DNA of 64,000 bases from Nannocystis sp. GTDB taxonomy: Bacteria > Myxococcota_A > Polyangia > Nannocystales > Nannocystaceae. This document shows positions 1 through 8,965 of the stretch, piece after piece. Both the position numbers and the translations under genes were made by a program. The notes beneath the pieces are model-generated. The model had not been told where the DNA came from, made no database searches, and saw only the letters and a program-made list of their open reading frames with translations. Numbering within the stretch: the stretch's first letter is position 1; each line of letters starts with the position of its first letter. Location: contig NZ_JADJNN010000008.1 in assembly GCF_016714285.1 (NCBI RefSeq), positions 248,001 through 312,000 of the forward strand, in the 5' to 3' direction.

Positions 1-1993
1 CGACGATGTCGGCGGCGAGCCGGGCGGAGCGACCGGTGAGCCAGCCCTGGGCGAAGTTCAGCTCGCGCTGGGCGTCGTCGATGGTCGCGAACAGCTGCCA
101 GAGATCGGGGAGCTCGAGGTAGAAGGCGGGCAGCACCGCGGCGCTGCGCTCCAGCCCGAGCATCCACGATAGGCGGTCGTTGCTGTCGGCGACCATGGCC
201 CAGCCGGCCTCGATGTCGCGATCGCCGGCGCGGACGGTGCCGGGGTCGGTCATGAGGTAGAGCGAGGCGGGGACCTCGGCGTCGGGGATCTGGGCCTGTT
301 CGACCTTGCCGGTGATCTGCGGCAGCGTGACCGGCGAGAAGCGGACCCCGCCGAGGCCCATCAGCGAGCGCAGCAGCGCGAGGTCCTGACCTTGCAGGCG
401 CATGTAGCCGATGAAGTCGCCGCTCGGGTTGCCGCGCTGGATGTGGAGGCTGCGCAGGCTGCCGCCGAGGCCCTCGATGCGGCCGACGGCCTCGAGCGCC
501 TGGCCGAGCATGACGGTCTCCATGCGGCCGCCCTGCTGCTTGGGCCAGCGCTGGGCGGCGCCGAAGAAGTTGGGCCAGGTCTCGAGGAAGAGGACCAGCG
601 CGCCCCACTCGTCGGCGCGGTTGATCGTGTCCATGAGCTCGCGCTCGGGCTTGGCGTAGAGGCCGGCGGCCAGCTCGTCGAAGCCCGACAGCGCCGGGAA
701 GCCGGCGGTGCGCAGGCAGGCGAGGCTGCCGTCGCACAGGCCGGAGATCGTCGGCACGCTGGCGGCGGCGGGGCTGCGCGTGAGCAGGCGGGTCAGCGTC
801 TCGCGGGCCGCGTCGTCGCGCGGCTCCCACTGGAAGGTGGCCTGCAGGGTGTCGCCGTCGACGACGACCTCGAGGCGGGCGCCGGAGAACAGGCGTCGGG
901 TCTCGCGCAGACTGCTGAGCGCCGCGGCCTCGGCGAGCGAGGACTGCACGCCCTCGGTGTACCAGCGCTGGCGGCCCACGGCCTCGGCGACCGACATGAC
1001 CTCCTGGACCGGCGGCAAGGCGTCGGCGTCGGCGTAGACGACGAAGTCGCCGCGCAGGGTGCTGAGCGGGGCGAGCGAGGCGATCGGCGCGGACAGGGCC
1101 TGCTGGACCACGGCCAGGCGCTCGGGGTCGAAGGCGGCGCCGGTGCCGGCCTCGAAGGTGAAGAAGTCGATCGCGACAGCGCCGTCGGCGGCGCGGATGA
1201 GCAGGAGCTCGCGGCTTCCGCCGGTGCACAGCTCACTCGGGCCGAGCTGGCCGCACAGGCTGTCGGTCTCGGGGGAGCGGTTCTTGCCGGCGAGGCGGCG
1301 CAGCGGCGCGAGCATCAGGCCGAGGTCCTTCACGGGCACGTGGACCCGCGAGTGCGTGCCGAGAGCGCCGGCGCGGCGGGCCAGCTCGCCCTGATCCGCC
1401 GTCGGCTTGGTGATCAGCGGCGGGGGGGGCGGCGGTGGTTGTTGAAAGATCGGGCTCGGCAGGGGCTCGATCTGCGGCGGGGTGATCGGCGGCGGCTGCA
1501 TGCGATCGTAGTCGCGGGGGCCGGGGCCGACGTCGGAGGGCGTGATGCCGGGGAAGGGGTCGGGCGGGAGGTTGGTGCCGCGTTGCAGCAGGGCCCGCAC
1601 ACCGGCCGCGTCGCCGAGCGGGCGCATCAGGGTGGCGGTGATCACGGCGTCGGGGTCGAGGCCGAGGCGGGCGGCGACGTCGTCGACGCGCGGGTCGAAG
1701 CCGAGTTCGTTGCCGGCGCGGGCGAGGTCGCGGACGACGTCGGGGCCGAGCGGGAGCGCCTGCAGCCACCGCTGCGCCTTGCCCGGGCGCAGGCCGATGT
1801 AGACGAGGCCGCCGGCGAGGAAGCCCGGCGCGGCGCCGAGATCGGCGGCGGGCAGCGGCGGGATCCGGGCCTGGATGGCCGCGAGCGCCGGGTCGTCGCT
1901 GCCACCCACACCGCTGCCCGACTTGCAGGCCGACAGCGCGAGGGTCAGGGCGGCGAGGCCACACAGCGACGACGAGACGGATGGGCGTGACAC
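1..1993 (-). CDS. putative lipoprotein of unknown function (3' end outside window)
   Basis: The frame opens at a GTG and runs off the left edge, so at least 664 residues are present and the C-terminus is missing. The N-terminus has a short hydrophobic segment ending in the lipobox LSAC, so it is probably an exported lipoprotein. A proline-rich stretch (about residues 165-195) separates a small N-terminal region from a long region that I do not recognise. The GTG start is favoured because CATACT (opposite strand, 2001-2006) lies seven bases upstream and no Shine-Dalgarno is present, matching a leaderless pattern seen elsewhere here. It is divergent from the next gene. Codon use in this frame is normal for the genome, whereas other long open frames over the region give Arg/Pro-rich nonsense. 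Confidence 0.75.
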   Translation of the reverse strand, partial: MSRPSVSSSLCGLAALTLALSACKSGSGVGGSDDPALAAIQARIPPLPAADLGAAPGFLAGGLVYIGLRPGKAQRWLQALPLGPDVVRDLARAGNELGFDPRVDDVAARLGLDPDAVITATLMRPLGDAAGVRALLQRGTNLPPDPFPGITPSDVGPGPRDYDRMQPPPITPPQIEPLPSPIFQQPPPPPPPLITKPTADQGELARRAGALGTHSRVHVPVKDLGLMLAPLRRLAGKNRSPETDSLCGQLGPSELCTGGSRELLLIRAADGAVAIDFFTFEAGTGAAFDPERLAVVQQALSAPIASLAPLSTLRGDFVVYADADALPPVQEVMSVAEAVGRQRWYTEGVQSSLAEAAALSSLRETRRLFSGARLEVVVDGDTLQATFQWEPRDDAARETLTRLLTRSPAAASVPTISGLCDGSLACLRTAGFPALSGFDELAAGLYAKPERELMDTINRADEWGALVLFLETWPNFFGAAQRWPKQQGGRMETVMLGQALEAVGRIEGLGGSLRSLHIQRGNPSGDFIGYMRLQGQDLALLRSLMGLGGVRFSPVTLPQITGKVEQAQIPDAEVPASLYLMTDPGTVRAGDRDIEAGWAMVADSNDRLSWMLGLERSAAVLPAFYLELPDLWQLFATIDDAQRELNFAQGWLTGRSARLAADIV

Positions 1994-2124
1994 GGCCGCG
2001 AGTATGCCACGCGGCGTCCGCCCGCGGGCCGTGGCGTGGGCGCGCTCCGAGGCGTTCCAGGAGCGCGCGGGCCTGCGCCCGTCCTGGCCCCGCGAGGGCG
2101 CCGGTGATCGTGTAGGGTGGGCCC

Positions 2125-3633
2125 ATGGTTTGCGGGACGACAGGGCGCGTGGGTCGCTCGCTCGCGCTGCTCCTCGCCTGCGCGCCGGCCTGCGCCGGCG
2201 GGGCCGGCCTGGGCGACGAGACGGCGGCGGAGCAGACGAGCGGGAGCGGCGGTCAGGCTGCGAGCACGAGCGCGAGCGGCGATGTGCCGACGGGCCCGGG
2301 CGACACGACCACCGGCGATCCGGGCACGAGCACCGGCGACGTGTCGACGGGCACCGGCGACACCGGCGACGAGACGGGGGGCAGCAGCGGTGACGCGACC
2401 ACCACCGGCGCCGACGAGCCCCACCCCGAGCTCTACCCGACCGACCGCACGCACTCGCCGATCAGCGCCTACGTGGCCGATCACCTGCGCGAGATAGCGA
2501 TGGCGCCGGCCGGGGTCGACAAGAACGCCGCGGTGTTCGCCAAGATCGGCGGCACGAGCACGGCCAACGCCGACTACATGCAGTGCTTCCAGAGCGACGC
2601 GGCGATCAAGGACCTGCCGGTCGAGCTGATGCCGGCGCTGACCCACTTCCGCTCGGTCGACCTCGGCATGGGCGTGACGGACTTCGATCGCGTGAGCCTG
2701 GCGGCGACCGTCGGGGTCACCTCGACCGGGCTCGTGGCGGGCGCGCCGACGCCGATCAACGCCGAGGTCGAGGCGATCAAGCCGCGCTTCGCTCACCTGC
2801 TGGTCGGAAGTCACGACCTCGAGAAGGACCAGCCGGCCGAGCTCTACACCTTCGCCGATAACCTGCTCGGGGCCGTCGACGCGCTGCTGATCAACGGGGT
2901 CGTGCCGATCATGTCGACGATCCCGCAGCGCCAGGACCTCGGGCTCAAGGACGCTTATGTGCCGCGCTACAACGCGGTGATCCGCGCGGTCGCGCAGGGC
3001 CGCCAGATCCCGCTGGTCGACCTGAACCGCGAGCTGGCGCCGCTGCCGAACCTCGGCGCGACCGACGGCGGCGGCCTGACCGTGTTCGTGTCGGCGAACC
3101 TCGATCGCCCGTGCCACTTCTCGGAGTCGGCGCTGATGTACGGCTACAACGTGCGCAACCTCGAGGACCTGCGGGCGCTCGACCGCGTGAAGCAGGTGGT
3201 GGTGGACGCGGTCGCCGAGCTCGACCCTGCCAGCCCGGGGCTCGCGGGCGCGGGCACGCCGGAGAAGCCGTACCTGATCCCGTCGCTGCCCTTCGTCGAT
3301 CTGCGCAGCACCGCCGACAGCCCGAGCGACAGCTTCGACAGCTACATGGGCGCGTGCGACGGCGCCAAGGACGAGAGCGGTCCCGAGCGCGTGTATCGCT
3401 TCGAGGCGCCCGACGACATCAATCTTCGGGTCATGGTCTTCGACCGCGGCATGGTCGACGTCGACGTGCAGGTGCTCAAGGACGCCGCGCCGGAGACCTG
3501 CCTGCAGCGCAACGACAAGGAGATCGCCGGACCGCTGCCGTCCGGGACCTACCACGTGGTGGTCGACAGCTACGCCGGCAACGTGCCGAAGGGCGCGTCC
3601 GGCGAGTACATGCTGGTGGTGATGGCAGAGTGA
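2125..3633 (+). CDS. lipoprotein with SGNH-hydrolase-like and PPC-like regions
   Basis: This 502-residue protein begins with a signal peptide and a lipobox (LLAC, Cys about residue 19), followed by a Ser/Thr/Gly-rich linker to about residue 100. The middle (about 115-360) resembles SGNH/GDSL hydrolases: an IGGTST turn stands where block I would be, VGSHD where the GxND block would be, and a DLNREL segment follows. The block I Asp and block III Asn are replaced, so activity is doubtful. The last 120 residues look like a bacterial pre-peptidase C-terminal (PPC) beta domain. TAGGGT ends six bases before the ATG, consistent with leaderless transcription. The fold assignment is an inference from weak motifs. 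Confidence 0.75.
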   Translation: MVCGTTGRVGRSLALLLACAPACAGGAGLGDETAAEQTSGSGGQAASTSASGDVPTGPGDTTTGDPGTSTGDVSTGTGDTGDETGGSSGDATTTGADEPHPELYPTDRTHSPISAYVADHLREIAMAPAGVDKNAAVFAKIGGTSTANADYMQCFQSDAAIKDLPVELMPALTHFRSVDLGMGVTDFDRVSLAATVGVTSTGLVAGAPTPINAEVEAIKPRFAHLLVGSHDLEKDQPAELYTFADNLLGAVDALLINGVVPIMSTIPQRQDLGLKDAYVPRYNAVIRAVAQGRQIPLVDLNRELAPLPNLGATDGGGLTVFVSANLDRPCHFSESALMYGYNVRNLEDLRALDRVKQVVVDAVAELDPASPGLAGAGTPEKPYLIPSLPFVDLRSTADSPSDSFDSYMGACDGAKDESGPERVYRFEAPDDINLRVMVFDRGMVDVDVQVLKDAAPETCLQRNDKEIAGPLPSGTYHVVVDSYAGNVPKGASGEYMLVVMAE

Positions 3634-3659
3634 CAAGCTGATATGCTGGCCTGGCGACC

Positions 3660-5083
3660 ATGAAGCAACCGCAGGATGAGATGGTGTGGATCGACCACAA
3701 CGGCGTCGCGCACCCGCTCGGCGAGGTGGCGACGGCCCGGATGGGCCAGCGCGAGGGGGCCTATCGGATGCTGCCCACGCCGGGCCACGTGGTGTTGCTG
3801 CGCTTCACCGGCAACGACGGTCGGCGCGACCTCGAGGACGGTCCGATCGTGCGGATGGCCGGTGAGATCACGGCCAGCGGCGACATGGCCGACGTGCTCG
3901 CGGTGCTCGGGCACATCGGCACGCGCGGCGAGCTGGTGGTGATGGATGGCGAGGTCACGCGCAGCGTGTTCTTCGAGCACGGCAACATCGTCGGCGTGCA
4001 GACCAACGCGGAGGACGAGCGCATCGGCATGCTCCTCTACAAGTACGGGGTGCTCAGCGAGGAGCAGATCCTCCCGGTGCTCGAGCGGGCCCGCAAGGGC
4101 GACCTGTTCGGCATGGCCGCGGTCGAGCTCGGCCTGGTCTCGCAGGATGTCATCTACAAGTATCTGGCGCGCCAGGTCGAGGAGGTGGTGTTCGCGGTGC
4201 TCGCCGCGGCCGACGGCGCGTACTGCTTCCTCGACGGCTTCGACGAGGCGCGCCTGGCCTCGCGGCAGGTCGTCAGCGCGACCGCGCTGCTGATGAATCA
4301 CCTCACGCGAATCGACGAGATCCGGCATCTTCGGCCCTGGATCCCGTCGGCGGAGTACGTGCCGCTGCGCCTGGCGCCGCGCTCGGCGGTGGCCAGCGAG
4401 CAGGCGGTGGTGTGGGACGCGATCGACGGCATCAGCAGCGTCGGCGACATCGGCCGCGGCACCGGGCTCGGCGAGTTCGAGGTGACCAAGCAGCTGTTTC
4501 ACCTGAGCCAGGCCCAGCTGGTGGCGATCCATCCGCCGAAGCTGCGCGGCGGGATCGGTGAGGTCGTCGAGCTGGCCAACGCCGGTCTGCGGGCGATCCA
4601 CCAGGCCGCCGACGCGGGCGGGCGCGGCACGGCGCTGCGCAACAACCTCATCGCCTTCTCCCGCGGCGACTACGAGGCGCTGCTGCGCGGCGCCGGGCCC
4701 TTCGAGCACGGGGGCTTCGGCGCGCCCGCGCTCGTGGTCAACAGCGCGGGCCTCCGCCCCGCCTCCGAGGTCGAGACCTTCGTGCGCGAGATGCTCTACG
4801 ACTACGTGTCCTTCGCGCTGTTCAGCGCGACGGCCTCGCTGGCCAACACCACGTTGTCGGCCGAGGTCGAGCCGCTGCTGGCCCGGCTGCGCCCGCTCGG
4901 TCAGTCGGGGCGCTATCTGGTCGGGCGTCGCCAGCCAGGTGGTCCCGGTGGCGGCGGTTCGGGGGTGGCTTCGGTGGGGCCGGGGCGTCTGGGTCGGGCG
5001 TTCGCTCGAGCGAGGACTCGGACCCGGGCGGGGCGGGCTCGTCGGGCTCGGGCGGGGCGGACTCGTCGGGCGCGGCGCTCTGA
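3660..5083 (+). CDS. DUF4388 (PATAN-type) protein with apparent frameshift near its C-terminus
   Basis: Residues about 60-230 show the DUF4388/PatA N-terminal pattern (silencing-type start VLAVLGHIGTRGELVVMDG, then repeated helical segments); such proteins act in gliding, development or two-component signalling. The frame that begins at 3660 does not end where expected. After the G5 run at 4961-4965 it becomes Arg-rich and reads into the next gene. Adding one G there would give a Gly/Ser tail ending in GGADSSGAAL and a TGA at 5081-5083, 16 bases before the next ATG. I therefore annotate a separate gene ending at 5083 with a one-base deletion, real or a sequencing error. As deposited, the two genes form one 854-codon frame. 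Confidence 0.7.
4961..4965 (+). other. G5 run, probable frameshift site
   Basis: A run of five G bases marks the point where the coding pattern changes from the frame starting at 3660 to the frame ending in TGA at 5081. A sixth G would join the two frames into a natural Gly/Ser-rich tail. Confidence 0.55.
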
Positions 5084-5099
5084 CGTATCCTCGCGGGCG

Positions 5100-6224
5100 A
5101 TGCCGGTCGACGACCCCCACGACCCCGCGGCGCCGACGACCCGCAAGCAGGTGTTCCCCTGCGGCCAGTGCGGATCGTCGCTGGAGTTCAAGCCGGGCAG
5201 CGACAGCATGCGCTGCCCGCATTGTGGGCACACCCAGGCGCTGCCCGGCGGCGCGGGCGGGGTGATCAGCGAGCACGACTTCCACGAGGGCATCGCTCGC
5301 GCGCGCCGCCAGCCGAGCGCCGCGCTCGTCGAGGGCGGCCACAACGTGCAGTGCGAGGGCTGCGGCGCGCAGACGGTGGTCGCCGGTCAGGCCGCGCGCT
5401 GCCCCTTCTGCGGCTCGCCGGTGGTGATGGCGATCCAGGAGCTCGGCGAGATCTTCACGCCCGAGAGCCTGCTGCCGTTCAAGCTCGACGCGCGCGCGGC
5501 CAAGGACCGCTATCAGAAGTGGGTCGGCGGCCTGTGGTTCGCGCCGAACGACCTCAAGACGCTGGCCAATCAGCACGGCATGGACGGCGTGTACATGCCG
5601 TACTGGTCGTACGATTCGAACACCACCACCCGCTACACCGGCGAGCGCGGCGAGTACTACTACGTCAGCGAGACCTACCGCGACAGCAAGGGCGAGACGC
5701 AGACCCGCCAGGTCCGCCACACCCGCTGGTACCCGACCTCGGGCACCGTGCACGTGAGCTTCGACGACGTGCTGGTGTGCGGCTCGCAGACCCTGCCGCG
5801 CAAGCTGCTCGAGGGGCTGGAGCCGTGGGACCTGCCGGAGCTGCGGGCCTTCGACGCCGGCTACCTCAGCGGCTTCGTCGCCGAGCGCTACAAGATCGGG
5901 CTGGAGGAGGGCTTCGTCGCCGCCGAGGCGCGCATGGTCCCGAAGATCCGCAGCGCGGTCGAGTCGGACATCGGCGGCGACGATCAGCGGATCGGCAACC
6001 TCAACATCCATCACGCCGATGTCCGCTTCAAGCACCTGCTGCTGCCGCTGTGGATCTCGAGCTTTCGCTACAAGGAGAAGGCCTACCGCTTCACCGTCAA
6101 CGCCCGCAGCGGGCAGGTCTCGGGCGAGCGGCCGTGGAGCGTGGTGAAGATCGTGCTGGCGGTGCTGGCGGTGATCGCGGTGATCGTGACGATCGCGGTG
6201 CTGGTCCAGAAGTACAAGCAGTAG
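5100..6224 (+). CDS. double zinc-ribbon protein with C-terminal membrane anchor
   Basis: This 374-residue protein has two zinc ribbons, each with two CxxC pairs (about residues 20-42 and 83-105), a central beta-rich region with the signature YMPYWSYD, and one C-terminal transmembrane helix (about 347-368) followed by a short basic tail. Similar proteins are often mislabelled as primosomal or TFIIB-like; the family function is not known to me. The start at 5100 is supported by TATCCT eight bases upstream and by the TGA of the restored upstream frame at 5081-5083. In the sequence as given it is fused in frame to the DUF4388 gene, so the alternative is one large fusion protein. Confidence 0.75.
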   Translation: MPVDDPHDPAAPTTRKQVFPCGQCGSSLEFKPGSDSMRCPHCGHTQALPGGAGGVISEHDFHEGIARARRQPSAALVEGGHNVQCEGCGAQTVVAGQAARCPFCGSPVVMAIQELGEIFTPESLLPFKLDARAAKDRYQKWVGGLWFAPNDLKTLANQHGMDGVYMPYWSYDSNTTTRYTGERGEYYYVSETYRDSKGETQTRQVRHTRWYPTSGTVHVSFDDVLVCGSQTLPRKLLEGLEPWDLPELRAFDAGYLSGFVAERYKIGLEEGFVAAEARMVPKIRSAVESDIGGDDQRIGNLNIHHADVRFKHLLLPLWISSFRYKEKAYRFTVNARSGQVSGERPWSVVKIVLAVLAVIAVIVTIAVLVQKYKQ

Positions 6225-6282
6225 GGTTGTCGCGGCCCCGGGGTTCCCCCTGCGAGGCCGCGCTGTTATGCTCGCGGCCCGC

Positions 6283-7455
6283 ATGCGGCCCGTCCCGATC
6301 ACCGCGCTCAGCCTGTGCAACGGCATGGGCATGACCACCGCGGAAGTGCTGGCGGGGCTGCGCGCGGGTCGCTCCGGGCTCGGGCCCTGTCCGCCGGAGA
6401 TCGGGCTCGCGGGCGCGGCGACGGTCGGGGCGATGCCGGGGCCCTTGCCGCCGCTGCCGGCCGAGTTCGCCGCCTACGACACCCGGCAGGCCCGCATCGC
6501 CGCACTCGCGCTGGCCGAGCTGGCCGGGCCGATCGAGCGCGCCAAGGGCCGCTGGGGCGCGCGTCGGATCGCGGTGATCCTCGGCACCAGCACCGGGGGC
6601 ATCGGCGCGAGCGAGCTGGCCTACGCGCATCACCAGGCGCACGGCGTGCTGCCGGACTGGTACTCGGTGGAGACCTCGCACGCGCTCGACGCGGTGCTGC
6701 CGGTGGTGTGCGGGCTGGCCGGGCTCGCGGGGCCGGCGTACATGCTGTCGACCGCGTGCTCGTCGTCGGCCAAGGTGTTCGCGGCGGCGCAGCGGCTCAT
6801 TCACCTCGGGGTGTGCGACGCGGCGCTGGTCGGCGGGGTCGACAGCCTGTGCCAGCTGACGCTGCGCGGCTTCGCCGGCCTCGAGGTGCTGTCGGCGGCC
6901 CCGTGTCGGCCGTTCTCGGCGCTGCGGGCCGGCATCAACATCGGCGAGGGCGCGGCGCTGTGCCTGCTCGAGCGCGAGGGCGAGGGCCCGGCCCGCCTGC
7001 TGGCGGTCGGCGAGAGCTCCGACGCGTTTCACATGACCAGCCCGCACCCGGAGGGGCTCGGCGCGCGCCTGGCGATGGAGCGGGCGCTGGCTGGCGCGGG
7101 GCTGTCGCCCGGCGATGTCGACCACGTCAACGCCCACGGCACTGGCACGCGCCAGAACGACAGCGCCGAGGGGGCGGCGATCGCTGCGCTGTTCGGGCCG
7201 GGCATGCGGGTGGTAGCGACCAAGGGCTACACGGGGCATCAGCTCGGGGCGGCGGGCGCCACCGAGGTCGCGTTCACGGCGCTGGCGATCGCCCACGGCT
7301 TCGTGCCGGAGAGCGTCGGAGCGGCCCCGCCGGACCCGGAGATCGCGGTCCGGGTCACGACCCAGTTCGAAGCCTTGATCACGCGCGCGGCGATCAGCAA
7401 CTCCTTCGCCTTCGGCGGCTCGAACGTCAGCGTGCTCGTGGGGGCGCCGGCATGA
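6283..7455 (+). CDS. beta-ketoacyl-ACP synthase (aryl-polyene/flexirubin type)
   Basis: This 390-residue condensing enzyme has the full thiolase-fold triad: Cys159 in STACSSS, His285 in NAHGTGT and His319 in GYTGHQLGAAGA. It should elongate acyl chains on an acyl carrier protein with malonyl-ACP. An in-frame ATG at 6268 overlaps the likely -10 element TATGCT (6267-6272), so the start at 6283, ten bases downstream, is preferred. It leads five genes joined by four-base start/stop overlaps. The partner lacking a catalytic Cys is the next gene, as in aryl-polyene and flexirubin systems. The product is inferred from this gene set; no carrier protein or starter-unit gene lies in the window. Confidence 0.9.
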   Translation: MRPVPITALSLCNGMGMTTAEVLAGLRAGRSGLGPCPPEIGLAGAATVGAMPGPLPPLPAEFAAYDTRQARIAALALAELAGPIERAKGRWGARRIAVILGTSTGGIGASELAYAHHQAHGVLPDWYSVETSHALDAVLPVVCGLAGLAGPAYMLSTACSSSAKVFAAAQRLIHLGVCDAALVGGVDSLCQLTLRGFAGLEVLSAAPCRPFSALRAGINIGEGAALCLLEREGEGPARLLAVGESSDAFHMTSPHPEGLGARLAMERALAGAGLSPGDVDHVNAHGTGTRQNDSAEGAAIAALFGPGMRVVATKGYTGHQLGAAGATEVAFTALAIAHGFVPESVGAAPPDPEIAVRVTTQFEALITRAAISNSFAFGGSNVSVLVGAPA

Positions 7456-8363
7456 GCGACGGTGGTGGCATCTCCTCAGCAGAGCGTGGGCCGGAGCGTG
7501 GGCTCGGGCTGTCGCTGCGCGGGCTCGGGCTGTGGACCCCGGGCTACCCCGACGCGCTCAGCTGGTCGCAGCGACATGTCCGTGGGGACAGGTCCAACGA
7601 GGCTGCTCCGAGCGCCCCGTCTGCGCTGGGCGCCGACGCCCCGCGGGCCGAGCTGCTGCCGCCGATGCTGCGCCGCCGGACCAGCCTGCTGACCCGCATG
7701 GCCGCCGAGGTCGCGGCCCAGGCGATCGCCAGCGCCGGCTTCGATCGCGCCGAGGTGACGACGATCTACGGATCGGTCTACGGCGAGATCCGGACCACGC
7801 TCGATCTCCTGGCCGCGCTGCAGGACCCGGCCGCGCCGCTGTCGCCGACCAAGTTCCACAACAGCGTGCACAACACGGCCGCCGGCTACGTGTCGATCGC
7901 GACCCAGAACCGGCGCGGCAACGCGGCCCTCACCGCCGGGCGCTCGACCCTGGCGATGGGGCTGATCGAGTGCGCCGGGCTGATCGCGGCGGGGCAGGGG
8001 CCGACCGTGCTGGTGATCGCCGAGGAGACGCTGCCCGAGCCGCTGGCCGCCGGCCGCAGCTACGCGCCGCTGGCCGCCGCCTTCGCGCTCGCTGCCGCGG
8101 GCGCCACGGATGTTGGGGCTGTCCCGGGGGACATGTCCTCGCGGACCTGTCGCCTGGTACAGGCGAGCCGCGGCGACCCGGCTGTGCCAAGGCTGCCGGC
8201 CGCGCTGCTCGGCAACCCCTGCGCGCTGGCGCTGGCGCTGTGCGAGCTGGCGCTGCAGCCGGGCGCCGCGTGCCTGTCGCTCGAGCCGCACCTGCCCGCG
8301 GGCGGCTGGTGCATCGAGCTCGACGCCCGCGACGGCGCGAAGGGCCCGGAGGCGGCCGCGTGA
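7452..8363 (+). CDS. ketosynthase-like chain-length factor
   Basis: This 303-residue protein matches the short ketosynthase-like family that partners the ketosynthase in aryl-polyene clusters. At the position of the catalytic Cys it has NSVHNTAAG, so it should not condense and probably sets chain length as a heterodimer with the upstream enzyme. It overlaps that gene by ATGA. Two dispersed TGTCC-N4-GGACA hairpins fall inside it (7577-7590 and 8120-8147) and encode SQRHVRGDRSN and PGDMSSRTCR, in regions that look like variable loops. They may be inserted repeats tolerated in frame. Confidence 0.8.
   Translation: MSDGGGISSAERGPERGLGLSLRGLGLWTPGYPDALSWSQRHVRGDRSNEAAPSAPSALGADAPRAELLPPMLRRRTSLLTRMAAEVAAQAIASAGFDRAEVTTIYGSVYGEIRTTLDLLAALQDPAAPLSPTKFHNSVHNTAAGYVSIATQNRRGNAALTAGRSTLAMGLIECAGLIAAGQGPTVLVIAEETLPEPLAAGRSYAPLAAAFALAAAGATDVGAVPGDMSSRTCRLVQASRGDPAVPRLPAALLGNPCALALALCELALQPGAACLSLEPHLPAGGWCIELDARDGAKGPEAAA
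7577..7590. repeat. dispersed hairpin element in the chain-length-factor gene
   Basis: Perfect TGTCC-gtgg-GGACA. Confidence 0.7.
8120..8147. repeat. two joined hairpin elements in the chain-length-factor gene
   Basis: TGTCC-cggg-GGACA (8120-8133, perfect) followed directly by TGTCC-tcgc-GGACC (8134-8147, one mismatch). Confidence 0.75.
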
Positions 8364-8965
8364 GCGAGTTCCCGCCCGTGCAGGAGCTGGTGCCCCAGCG
8401 GCCGCCGATGCTGCTGCTCGACGCGGTCACGGCCTGGGACGGCGTCTCGCTCGAGTGCGTCACCACCGTGCGCGCCGACTGGCTGCTGGTCGAGGCCGGG
8501 CGCATGCCGGCGGCCGGGCTGCTGGAGGTGATGGCGCAGGCGGTCGCGGCGATGCACGGACTGCAGGGCCACGCGCGCGGCGAGCCGGTGCGCGTCGGCC
8601 TGCTGACGGGCTGCCGCGAGCTGCGCCTGCACGCGCCGGCGGTGCCGGTCGGCACGTCCCTGCGGGTGCGGGCCCGCCAGGTCGTCGACCTCGAGGCGGC
8701 GGCCGAGTTCGCGTGCAGCGTGGTCACGGCCGAGGGCCGCGCGCTCGCCGAGGGCGCGCTGCAGGTGGTGCGGGGCGAGCCAGCGGCCGCGGGCGTAGCG
8801 ACGGCCGCTGGCTCCGCTGGATCCGCTGGATCCGCTGGATCCGCTGGATCCGCTGGATCCGCTGGATCCGCTGGATCCGCTGCATCCGCTGCATCCGCTG
8901 CATCCGCTGCATCCGCTGCATCATGGACCGCGCCCGGCGGACCCGAGGAAGCGCAATCAACATGA
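8360..8965 (+). CDS. hotdog 3-hydroxyacyl-ACP dehydratase-like protein with repeat tail
   Basis: The first 140 residues resemble the FabZ/ApeP hotdog dehydratases: VPQRPPMLLLD near the N-terminus and LLEVMAQAVAAM for the central helix. The catalytic His of the family (PHR) is Gln13 here, while the partner acid, Glu56, is kept, so dehydration may be impaired or the active site altered. The last 60 residues are a low-complexity tail of GSA then ASA triplets, encoded by twelve 9-bp repeats. It starts at a GTG overlapping the upstream stop (GTGA) and overlaps the ketoreductase gene by ATGA. It should be cytoplasmic and act on carrier-bound intermediates. Confidence 0.75.
   Translation: MSEFPPVQELVPQRPPMLLLDAVTAWDGVSLECVTTVRADWLLVEAGRMPAAGLLEVMAQAVAAMHGLQGHARGEPVRVGLLTGCRELRLHAPAVPVGTSLRVRARQVVDLEAAAEFACSVVTAEGRALAEGALQVVRGEPAAAGVATAAGSAGSAGSAGSAGSAGSAGSAGSAASAASAASAASAASWTAPGGPEEAQST
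8812..8919 (+). repeat. 9-bp tandem repeat, 12 units (coding minisatellite)
   Basis: One unit ctccgctgg is followed by six copies of atccgctgg and five of atccgctgc, with the change confined to the last base. It encodes the GSA/ASA tail of the dehydratase-like protein. Copy-number change by slippage would keep the frame. Confidence 0.95.

Noticed and set aside
392..1990. Plus-strand open frame of 532 codons opposite the first lipoprotein gene
   Set aside because: Composition is Gly/Ala/Glu/Arg-rich without motifs, while the minus strand gives a signal peptide, a lipobox and normal codon use.
8812..8919. CRISPR array
   Set aside because: Units are 9 bp with no spacers and lie in a coding sequence. 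No other spaced repeats were seen.
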